From the NCBI GenBank assembly GCA_910575815.1, contig CAJTFN010000010.1, forward strand, positions 148,628 through 212,627: a stretch of 64,000 nt of DNA. Reading direction: 5' to 3'. This DNA comes from Oscillospiraceae bacterium (lineage in GTDB: Bacteria; Bacillota; Clostridia; Oscillospirales; Oscillospiraceae). Shown piece after piece: positions 1-6,519 of the stretch. The first letter of the stretch is position 1. Each line of letters opens with the position of its first letter. The notes under the pieces are model-generated. The model made no database searches. It was not told the DNA's origin and saw nothing but the letters and a program-made list of their open reading frames with translations. The position numbers and the translations under genes are program-made.

Positions 1-1
1 T

Positions 2-124
2 CTGGTTGAGTGTTTTTTCCAGAAGCTCAAATGGTTTCGCAGGATTGCCACCAGATATGACAAGTTAGATGTTTCTTTTCTCGCCTTTGTTTACCTGGCT
101 TCAATTGCCATTTTGTTGATTTAG
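2..124 (+). CDS. IS5-family transposase, C-terminal fragment (cut by window edge)
   Basis: Reading from base 2, the open frame ends at TAG 122-124 and gives a tail with FFQKLKWFRRIATRYDKL followed by a short hydrophobic stretch. This strongly resembles the C-terminus of IS4/IS5-type DDE transposases, where the E-x6-R/K region is followed by 'RRIATRYEK-LA.NF.AF..LA'. Only about 40 residues lie in the window, so it is not known whether the upstream part is intact. No clear IS end is seen between the stop codon and the MITE at 167. The family call rests on this tail alone. Confidence 0.6.
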   Translation: MVECFFQKLKWFRRIATRYDKLDVSFLAFVYLASIAILLI

Positions 125-166
125 CCTACTCCTCGCTATTTTTAAAACAAGCCCTAATCTCACTAA

Positions 167-493
167 GAACCTGTATTCATAACCGGGGGATGCCGGATGG
201 GCGAGGATTTTTCTCCGACTCGCCAAGAGCCGCCGCAAGCGGCGGTTGCTCACTGGACGCGCCTGCGGGCGCAGCCGCCAGACAAGGAGCTTTTCCGCAG
301 CCATACTGACGTATGGCAAGGGGAAGCGACGCAGTATGGCGATCGGGGCCCCCGCGAAAACGGAGTTTTCGTGGGGAGAGGAGGAAGGAATGGAGCGGGC
401 GCAGTCCTGGCCGCCAGGCTGGGACGGAGCAGGGCGCAATTCCTTCCGGCGAAGACCGTCCAGACGGCGTTCAACGGTTGTGAATACAGGTTC
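167..493. mobile_element. MITE-like element with 19-bp terminal inverted repeats and TAA target duplication
   Basis: The left end 167-185 (GAACCTGTATTCATAACCG) is the reverse complement of the right end 475-493 with one mismatch. Both sides are flanked by TAA (164-166 and 494-496), the kind of 3-bp duplication known for many IS5-group elements. The 327-bp interior is GC-rich against AT-rich surroundings and has no credible gene. It is full of short hairpins, for example a GC-rich one with a GCAA loop near 230-246 and one around the 'catac..gtatg' palindrome near 302-316. The adjacent IS5-type transposase fragment could be its mobilising relative, which is inference. Confidence 0.65.
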
Positions 494-500
494 TAAGATA

Positions 501-543
501 CACAACAGACCAGACTGTATGCAAGGCAGTCTGGTCTGTTGTG
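501..543. repeat. Perfect 17-bp inverted repeat, 9-nt loop
   Basis: CACAACAGACCAGACTG (501-517) is perfectly complementary to 527-543, with loop 518-526. It starts only 7 bases after the MITE end. No clean T tract follows, so it is not a standard intrinsic terminator. It is the first of several long-stem hairpins in this AT-rich island. Confidence 0.7.
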
Positions 544-881
544 GCAAATATTAAAAATTTTCTGCGCTATGCAGGAGGGACTCCAATTCTGCCTGGAGCG
601 CATTCGAATTTTTGAAGACAATCTCTGACTGCACACAGTATCTTCATCCCTATCTCCAACTACGCCGACTGATCCTTGGCTCTGCCTGCCGCCACGGCTG
701 GCAGAGCCTTTCCTCTAAAACTACTCTTAGAACAGTGGGGCTCTCTGTCCAGCTGATACAGTTGCTCTCCGCTCCGGTAAGGCGGCGCAGTTCCTCCGAC
801 GGACTGCGCCAAAACTCCGTGTATGTAGCTCTTGGCTTCCGGTGTATGTAGCTACAAATGCACAGATTTTGATAGTTTACA
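544..881. other. Non-coding stretch with two further hairpins and a short direct repeat
   Basis: No convincing gene is seen. Two stem-loops are visible: 678-690 pairs with 696-708 (13 bp, one mismatch), and 784-791 pairs with 803-810 (GGCGCAGT/ACTGCGCC). GTGTATGTAGCT occurs twice (819-830 and 842-853). The short open frame starting near 612 has no ribosome binding site or recognisable domain and was not called. Confidence 0.5.
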
Positions 882-910
882 TTTATAGATTATTGATTCT
901 CTCTTATAAT
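882..910 (+). promoter_or_regulatory. Putative promoter of the phosphodiester glycosidase gene
   Basis: TTTATA (882-887), a 17-base spacer and a perfect TATAAT (905-910) lie 44 bases before the ATG at 955. The -10 is strong and the -35 weak. Confidence 0.5.
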
Positions 911-954
911 TGCTTGGAGCGCTACAGGTAATAAATTTTTAAAGGGGAATAGTT

Positions 955-1680
955 ATGGCAACTAATCATTTTTGCGAATCTTATGGTAGTAATCATATTA
1001 TTAGAACAAAAGCTAGTAACATTGAACTAGTGAGCTTCTATAAAGGAACCAATGGTCTTGTTCTCAGAGTTCGAGATTCTGGTTACTATGGTATGAATGC
1101 GAGCTTTTTTAATAGTGGTTCTACAAGATATCCCGCCATTCTGAATATCGCCTATCAAGATGGAGAAAACCTTGGGTGCGACATTGATCTTCCAAGCGGT
1201 TCTGTAGATGGCTATGAAAATTTGACTGGCACGTCTTTGGCTTATTGGAATGGCTCCACGGTTGGTATTGCTCATAACGTGCTCAATGGAGACAACAGTA
1301 TAGTTCCCAAGAGGGTCGGAACTTGGGCGCAAGGCGGTATCGGTCTGTACTTGGGTGATTCCAAATGGGCATCAAAGTTTGACGGCGAGGGGAGTGTATA
1401 CTCTATTACCGATACGGCATATCGAACCGGCTTAATTGTTAATCGAAACACAAAGGATGTATATCTTTTTGCGTGCCCAACTAGAAAGGTGTCTGTAAGT
1501 GCTTTTCGCCAGGCAATGATGGACTACCTGGAAATTAAGGACGGCAGTTCAAACGGTGGATTCGATGCGATTATGCTTGATGGTGGTTCGTCTGCTCAAA
1601 TTTACTGCGACTCACTTGATGAACACCCTTTGACTATGAGGCCCATCCCGCAGGCAATCACTTTGAAAAACAAACGCTAA
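955..1680 (+). CDS. Phosphodiester glycosidase (NAGPA-like) domain protein
   Basis: This 241-residue protein probably hydrolyses a sugar phosphodiester, as the NAGPA domain family does. Hallmarks are GMNASFFN near residue 45, a central 'RTGLIVNRNTKDVYLF' strand near residue 161, and DAIMLDGGSSAQ near residue 203; the last corresponds to the conserved D-G-G-S core of the family. The start is ATG 955 behind AAAGGGGAA. There is no signal peptide or membrane segment, although relatives usually act on cell-wall polymers outside the cell. It is a monocistronic gene in the AT-rich island, with a 17-18-bp stem-loop 110 bases downstream. The domain is likely; the substrate is unknown. Confidence 0.75.
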   Translation: MATNHFCESYGSNHIIRTKASNIELVSFYKGTNGLVLRVRDSGYYGMNASFFNSGSTRYPAILNIAYQDGENLGCDIDLPSGSVDGYENLTGTSLAYWNGSTVGIAHNVLNGDNSIVPKRVGTWAQGGIGLYLGDSKWASKFDGEGSVYSITDTAYRTGLIVNRNTKDVYLFACPTRKVSVSAFRQAMMDYLEIKDGSSNGGFDAIMLDGGSSAQIYCDSLDEHPLTMRPIPQAITLKNKR

Positions 1681-1790
1681 TCCTGTCATATGATTAACTC
1701 TCTCTTATAGGTGTGTAATTCCCTGTACTCGGCATGGTATACATCCATAGCTTAGTCACACCTTTAAATTAAACATGCGTATACCTCAAG

Positions 1791-1839
1791 GAATTAAGTG
1801 GACAGAGCCGACCAAAGAACTGCTCTGCCCACTTAATTC
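1791..1839. repeat. 18-bp stem-loop downstream of the glycosidase gene
   Basis: 1791-1808 (GAATTAAGTGGACAGAGC) pairs with 1822-1839, with one G-T wobble and a 13-base loop. No T tract follows. It could be an unusual terminator between convergent genes or a mobile-element footprint. Confidence 0.6.
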
Positions 1840-1989
1840 GCAGGTTGAAACGTTATACTATTTCTTAATTGAAAGATTGCGTTTCCTCTCTATCGCTTTG
1901 ACTTCTTCTTCGCTAAATTTATATCTGCATATCATTTTTATCACCCAGATGCATTATATCATACCAGCCTGCTAAATTAAATGATTGTA

Positions 1990-3186
1990 TCAAGAAGTTG
2001 TACTAAACTGCGTATAATTCTTTTCGGTTTTTGCACTCCAAAATAGTCTGAATAATAATGCGCCATTTACAAACAGCACCAATATTATATTGCGTAGCAG
2101 CGGTGAAACCGTTCGTATAGAATGAGGGAAAAAAGGCAAAAAACTCAACCAACTTGTTGAAAATAAGTAGCCTGTTTTTGTCACATAGAAAGACGAATTC
2201 ACCGCATATGCAACACGATTTCTAACTTTAATCAGTTCCTGTCCGTTTTCATCCGCCTCCCACCGCCACAAAGAATCATCTTGCTTGATAACACCTCCTT
2301 CACATAGGGTCTGAACATTCTGGGCAATCAGGACAACCCTTTCGGCTGTTTCTGAAAATGAATACTTTGACGAAAAGTCTAATAAAAATACGTTACCATC
2401 TTTTTTTAAAACTTGAAATTTCAGAACTTTTCCTAATGCCAGAAAAGAGATTGACTGAACATTTTCTGCAACTTTAGTAGGTGAACAGATTCCCTTAATT
2501 CCCCAGATATACAAGGAATCATCTTCTGTGATTGCACACGATAATCCGTCTATAACTGCGATTTTCCTGATATGATCCATAATCTTTCTTGGATTATAAT
2601 GCTGTCCGTTATTGAGTATCATACCATCCTTTTCGTCTTTAAATCCACGGCCAAGCTCACCATGAATATTTTGTCCCCACGTCCAAATGGAACCATCTTC
2701 TTTGAGTGCAATTACATGATGATATCCAACCGCAACATCCAATACATTCTCTAGAATCTTTTGAGGTTGGTTCGCTGATACTTCTCCCCCCCACTCCCAC
2801 AAAACGTGCTCCTGGTCTACGTATGCAGTTGTATAAGTACCACAGCTAAAAGCAATAACACCAGGTTTAATAACCTTTCGAGCAGCGAAGGGCCGGTATA
2901 TACTTTTATACGGATCACCTAGTTGTCCAATGCGGTTACTTCCCCACCCAATCAAGGTGCCACGTGCTGTAAGCGCGAAATACGTTGGACCAACAGAGCC
3001 ATACAGTTGGTCTCCATCTGTATATATACGAAAATCCTTTACCGATCCCTTATTTGTCGGCATGAATTGGAGTATGACCAGAATAAAGAATGTACCTATA
3101 ATGAACACTGTTAATGGCTGTCTCTTTTTCAGTTTACCATTTTTATTGTTGTGGCAAATAAAATATATATTTGTTTTTCTGTTCAT
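1990..3186 (-). CDS. Membrane-anchored RCC1-repeat protein
   Basis: This is a 398-residue protein of unknown role. A short basic N-terminus precedes a membrane helix at about residues 25-42. An extracytoplasmic part carries RCC1-type beta-propeller repeats, recognisable by 'TARGTLIGWGSNRIGQLG' and 'ALKEDGSIWTWGQNIHGELG', with further degenerate W-x-W-G units. A second hydrophobic segment lies near residues 360-385. The ATG at 3186 was chosen because AAAGGAACC stands just upstream; a longer frame reaching 3369 begins at a GTG with no ribosome binding site. The next gene upstream on the same strand is 202 bases away, so co-transcription is possible. RCC1 propellers normally bind proteins or nucleosomes; no bacterial partner can be named. 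Confidence 0.7.
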   Translation of the reverse strand: MNRKTNIYFICHNNKNGKLKKRQPLTVFIIGTFFILVILQFMPTNKGSVKDFRIYTDGDQLYGSVGPTYFALTARGTLIGWGSNRIGQLGDPYKSIYRPFAARKVIKPGVIAFSCGTYTTAYVDQEHVLWEWGGEVSANQPQKILENVLDVAVGYHHVIALKEDGSIWTWGQNIHGELGRGFKDEKDGMILNNGQHYNPRKIMDHIRKIAVIDGLSCAITEDDSLYIWGIKGICSPTKVAENVQSISFLALGKVLKFQVLKKDGNVFLLDFSSKYSFSETAERVVLIAQNVQTLCEGGVIKQDDSLWRWEADENGQELIKVRNRVAYAVNSSFYVTKTGYLFSTSWLSFLPFFPHSIRTVSPLLRNIILVLFVNGALLFRLFWSAKTEKNYTQFSTTS

Positions 3187-3388
3187 AAGTTTTGGTTCCT
3201 TTCTTTTATTTGCGCAAGCAATTTCCAAGTTAACTAAAACGGTTCCCAGAAATGGCAAGAAAGACAAACAAGGTCTGGAAACATGGGATAAGGCGGACAA
3301 TGAGGGGGAACTGACGCCCGCTAAGGAAGTCAATGCAGCATCATGTTTTCTGTACGCTGATTTGTCCACAATATTTTAGCGAACTGAT

Positions 3389-4315
3389 CTAGGATGCCTT
3401 TTCGGCGGGTCCAACTTCAAATCCCCTCACTGTTCCATCTGCGCCATAATCAAAATAGATTGGAGTAATAAAACCGCTGAAATCCATTAGTTGTATAGTT
3501 GCGCTGGAATCCTCCCCAGCATAAAGCGTTGGCACAAAGTAGACATAAAGCTGATCTTCCAAAATGTAAAAGGAAAGATTATTCCCACAAAAGAAGTCTG
3601 TTGGTTGAAGCTGTGTATTGGGTTCAACGCCTACTGCGCAAATACTGTATGATTCGTCATCTGATACACTTACAGTATTTTCATCCACATTATATATTAA
3701 TTGAATCGATTCATTCAGCTGATCACATAATTCATTTAATTCTAAAATATAGGGCTTTACTCGTTGCTTATCAATTTGAAATAGGATTAACTCGGAAACA
3801 GAAATGCCTGATCCATGACCAGTATGACAAATACAGAAAATACATTTTTTGTCGTAGCTTAATGTAAATTCGGGAGGGATTTGATTGTTGCTCATATAGC
3901 GATAGGGAAAACGAAAAATGTTCTGTTTTTCTCCAATATCAAAGATTAATCCATATCCAGATACTTCCGCATCACAGTATCCCCATATATAGATATTATA
4001 TTCGGGAAAAGCTTGAAGTAATATAACGCATTCATCGCTCTCTATACCTGTTTTTATACTTTGGTCCGCAACCTCAATTTCTCTGAAATTCGGAACTGCT
4101 ATTATAGCCATGCGGTTTTCTAAACGTGATATTAACGGTTCGGAAATATCTTCAAACAAGGAGCCATTTTCAAACACGTCTTCTACCGATAGAGGACGCA
4201 ACATTACCTTATCATTTCCTTTTTGGTTCCTCTTTGCGGATAACATTACTAAAAAAAGAGTCAATATCAGCATTATTAAAAACGACCAAATCGAAAAGTA
4301 ACGGTGCATGTTCAT
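3389..4315 (-). CDS. Unknown membrane-anchored protein
   Basis: This is a 308-residue protein that I do not recognise. A single N-terminal membrane helix (about residues 8-26) is followed by an acidic, mostly beta-predicted extracytoplasmic domain containing a C-x-C-x-T-G-H-G-S-G segment near residue 165. The start is ATG 4315, with GGAG 8 bases upstream; an ATG 48 bases earlier lacks a site. It lies upstream of the RCC1-repeat gene on the same strand and diverges from the SleB-type hydrolase. Base composition is AT-rich like its neighbours and unlike the core chromosome, consistent with horizontal acquisition. Confidence 0.6.
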   Translation of the reverse strand: MNMHRYFSIWSFLIMLILTLFLVMLSAKRNQKGNDKVMLRPLSVEDVFENGSLFEDISEPLISRLENRMAIIAVPNFREIEVADQSIKTGIESDECVILLQAFPEYNIYIWGYCDAEVSGYGLIFDIGEKQNIFRFPYRYMSNNQIPPEFTLSYDKKCIFCICHTGHGSGISVSELILFQIDKQRVKPYILELNELCDQLNESIQLIYNVDENTVSVSDDESYSICAVGVEPNTQLQPTDFFCGNNLSFYILEDQLYVYFVPTLYAGEDSSATIQLMDFSGFITPIYFDYGADGTVRGFEVGPAEKAS

Positions 4316-4425
4316 AATTATGATCTCCATTTTTCTGTTTTCAAGTTTACAAAACCATGCCAAGTTTCCTCTCTATTGAATATGCGGCCGCAAATAAATT
4401 CTAATGAAAAGGTTGAGGTAATACT

Positions 4426-5172
4426 ATGGCAAATACTTGCACTTATGATGAGGTCCTTGCTGGCAATGGGGTTTTTAAAAGGGATTCCACCCGTAGCGTA
4501 AGCGTTAAGCGTATGCAGATGAAGCTGTACAAGTTACAGTATTCTATTGGAACGCCAGATGGAATCTTTGGTGAAAATACAAAAGAGGTTTTGGAGGCAT
4601 TCCAGACGGTCCATGGACTTCCTGTTACTGGCGAAGCGAGGGACAGGGATCTCAAAGAACTTGATAGAGTAATGCCTGATACTGAAGAGGAAATCTTGGG
4701 CAGAGAACTGACTCATAATGAGATAATTAACGGCTTTACTTCCAGTAAAATGTCACGGGTTGAAAGCCTTGCCCGGTGTATTTACGGTGAAGATACCATC
4801 AATTCCTCAGGGCAATGTGCAGTTGCCAAAGAAATCTACAACAGAAAAAATTCTACAAGAACCTTTCTCCAGCGTGATAATACTTGGAAAGGTTATGTCT
4901 ATGGGACAATGATTCAGTATGAGGTGATGACAGGAGACGCTTCTGGAACTAAGAATTCTCGTGCCCCCGATGTGTATACGGACTCTTGGTCCTATTGTGT
5001 CGGGCTGGCTAAGCTGCTTTGTGAAGGTAGAAAGCCCAGCAGCAGACTTGGTGGGCAATGCTTTCACGTTGGCAAAAGTTCTTCATACCCGAGTAATGCT
5101 GTAGAATCCACCAAAATTCAGATTCCTAGTGGGACAGGCAACAAATTTTATGATACTATCTCCAACCCCTAA
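4426..5172 (+). CDS. SleB-type cell wall hydrolase with peptidoglycan-binding domain
   Basis: This 248-residue protein probably cleaves peptidoglycan. Residues about 27-88 form a PG_binding_1 module (repeated 'GTPDGIFGENTKEVLEAFQ' type helix pattern). Residues about 105-245 match the SleB/Hydrolase_2 lytic fold, with the expected early catalytic glutamate in IYGEDTINSSGQ and the 'VAKEIYNR' helix. GAGGT precedes ATG 4426. It has no signal peptide, in contrast to spore SleB proteins; endolysins released through a holin also lack one. A 17-bp stem-loop follows 45 bases after the stop. The hydrolase assignment is fairly firm; a phage-lysin-like role is inference. Confidence 0.75.
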   Translation: MANTCTYDEVLAGNGVFKRDSTRSVSVKRMQMKLYKLQYSIGTPDGIFGENTKEVLEAFQTVHGLPVTGEARDRDLKELDRVMPDTEEEILGRELTHNEIINGFTSSKMSRVESLARCIYGEDTINSSGQCAVAKEIYNRKNSTRTFLQRDNTWKGYVYGTMIQYEVMTGDASGTKNSRAPDVYTDSWSYCVGLAKLLCEGRKPSSRLGGQCFHVGKSSSYPSNAVESTKIQIPSGTGNKFYDTISNP

Positions 5173-5217
5173 GTATCTAATGAAGCCTGAAAACTCAAAC
5201 CTGAAATAGCAGAATAA

Positions 5218-5260
5218 TTTGGATGCGTCGTAGATGAGCCCGTTCTGCGACGCATCCAAA
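5218..5260. repeat. 17-bp stem-loop, 9-nt loop
   Basis: TTTGGATGCGTCGTAGA (5218-5234) pairs with 5244-5260, with one G-T wobble. Stem length and 9-base loop match the hairpin at 501-543, although the sequence is unrelated. It may serve as the terminator of the hydrolase gene. Confidence 0.6.
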
Positions 5261-5444
5261 TCCCTGCATCAGATGAGTTTTTAAGGTAATGCCCGTTCTC
5301 ACAGGAGTCCTACCCGAACTACTTCCTATGTATTTAAACAACTATAGGTACATAACGCAACCATAAAATTTAATATTTTCAAAAACCATCCTGGGAAAAG
5401 GTTACAATTTGGTTCAGTTGTGTTTCTTTATATGAGGAGCACAA

Positions 5445-5723
5445 ATGTATCAATTATACTTTCCAAAGAAATATTTGTGGATGAGGTTGGATATTAATTT
5501 GACCTCTGTTTATAGGATTGTCCCCATCCAGACTTCTTCTAACAAAATTGTTTTAACTGCCAGTCTTGCAACAACTTGCAAGACTGGCAGTAACTTTTAT
5601 CCTCAAATATATCTACATATTGCCGCTTACTTGAGTGGGCTAATATACTGCGAAAAAAAGAGTTTTAACAAATGTGGCTACGCTGTTTTAATTTGGCAGC
5701 CATACTTAGCAAAATACCCGTGA
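5445..5723 (+). CDS. Possible small protein of 92 residues (doubtful)
   Basis: A frame with ATG 5445 has a good AGGAG five bases upstream, but the translation has no recognisable domain. It also contains a perfect 16-bp inverted repeat (5556-5571 with 5576-5591, loop CAAC), which is unusual inside a gene. It could equally be intergenic DNA with a chance frame. Confidence 0.2.
   Translation: MYQLYFPKKYLWMRLDINLTSVYRIVPIQTSSNKIVLTASLATTCKTGSNFYPQIYLHIAAYLSGLIYCEKKSFNKCGYAVLIWQPYLAKYP
5556..5591. repeat. Perfect 16-bp inverted repeat, 4-nt loop
   Basis: ACTGCCAGTCTTGCAA (5556-5571) is perfectly complementary to 5576-5591 with loop CAAC, followed by TAACTTTT. It may be a terminator or a protein-binding palindrome. 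Confidence 0.6.
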
Positions 5724-5766
5724 TCTCCAATCCCGCATTCCTAAAAATTTTAAGATTGGAGATCAC
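5720..5766 (+). promoter_or_regulatory. Inverted repeat overlapping the ribosome binding site of the XRE gene
   Basis: GTGATCTCCAATC (5720-5732) is perfectly complementary to 5754-5766. The right arm contains the GGAGA ribosome binding site of the regulator starting at 5771. It could be an operator bound by that regulator, or an RNA hairpin that hides the binding site. Confidence 0.55.
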
Positions 5767-5770
5767 AAAC

Positions 5771-6055
5771 ATGCCTTATGACATAGAAGAAATTGGAAAT
5801 CGCATTCGGCAGCTCCGCAGGGACCAAGGAATAACCCAGGCGCAAATGGCTATGAAGCTGAATATTAGCGACCGCCACCTACGAAGAATTGAGGCCGGAG
5901 AAAAGGGTCCCTCTATCGATATCCTGGTTGAAATCGCCTCCTTGTTTAACGTTTCGTTGGACTACATCATCATGGATAAGCAGCCGCAGAGTGACTTGAA
6001 AAAGAAACTCCGTGCTTTGATCCAGGGCCTATCCGAGTTGGCTGAGGAACTGTAG
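5771..6055 (+). CDS. XRE-family transcriptional regulator of the integrative element
   Basis: This 94-residue DNA-binding protein has a single HTH_3 domain over residues about 8-62: IGNRIRQLRRDQGITQAQMA, then a recognition helix around 'ISDRHLRRIEAGEKGPS'. A short charged tail follows. The start ATG 5771 is favoured by GGAGA within the preceding inverted repeat; an earlier in-frame ATG has no site and reads through that repeat. The stop codon overlaps the ribosome binding site of the next small ORF. Position and size fit the repressor that controls excision genes in mobile elements. Confidence 0.8.
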   Translation: MPYDIEEIGNRIRQLRRDQGITQAQMAMKLNISDRHLRRIEAGEKGPSIDILVEIASLFNVSLDYIIMDKQPQSDLKKKLRALIQGLSELAEEL

Positions 6056-6066
6056 GAGGACCCAAA

Positions 6067-6162
6067 ATGTCCGGTAAACCGGACCCGCTGGACCCTAACA
6101 AAGTGTTCTGTTTTCCGATAGACTTAAATCACAGCCAAAGCAATATGGCTGCTGCACTTTGA
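6067..6162 (+). CDS. Small 31-residue protein coupled to the XRE regulator
   Basis: ATG 6067 lies 12 bases after the XRE stop, behind a perfect AGGAGG that overlaps the regulator's TAG. The frame runs 31 codons to TGA 6160-6162, beginning MSGKPDPLDPNKVF. The first codons contain a perfect palindrome, GTCCGGT-AA-ACCGGAC (6069-6084), which could fold over the start. No homology is recognised. The ribosome binding site and coupling are good evidence for translation; the function is unknown. Confidence 0.45.
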   Translation: MSGKPDPLDPNKVFCFPIDLNHSQSNMAAAL

Positions 6163-6519
6163 CAATTTCACATCAGCAGTACGGGGAACCACCCGGACGG
6201 ACGAGCGCCCAGCAGCGCACGCCAGGACCCGGGGGGGCCTTTTGGCCTCCTCCGGCGAGCGAGAATGCCACCCGCTGGGACGGCCCTTGGCAAGGCCGTC
6301 AGCGTTGACCCTGTCCGGGTACACAATGAGACACCTTCGCACGGCCTGAGATCCAGGTCGTGGGGCTGCCCTGGGGTTGAAAGCAGTAGAGACCCCTGGT
6401 ATATGCCCGCGCGGGCCTTGCCGGACCCGCCCCGTACTGTTCCCGATCCACCGGGGCGCGAGCCGCAAATACGGTGGAATCAACGGAAGAAACTGAAATT
6501 GTTTAAAGGAACTTTACGG
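6163..6519. other. GC-rich intergenic stretch before the helicase gene
   Basis: The open frame here runs in phase with the helicase, but the peptide is Pro/Arg-rich and domain-free, and the helicase has its own ribosome binding site at 6505-6510. The stretch holds short GC-rich palindromes but no promoter I can defend. Confidence 0.4.

Noticed and set aside
181..554. Overlapping small open frames in 181-554
   Set aside because: They lie inside the MITE, are Arg/Pro-rich and lack ribosome binding sites.
3187..3369. N-terminal extension of the RCC1 protein to a GTG at 3369
   Set aside because: No ribosome binding site at the GTG; the internal ATG 3186 has AAAGGAACC and starts just before the membrane anchor.
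955..5591. Integron-like cassette array (single genes followed by hairpins)
   Set aside because: The hairpins lack the GTTRRRY/RYYYAAC attC core sites, genes are in mixed orientation, and no integron integrase is present.
6265..6519. N-terminal extension of the helicase by 85 residues
   Set aside because: Pro/Arg-rich, no domain and no ribosome binding site; ATG 6520 has a proper site.
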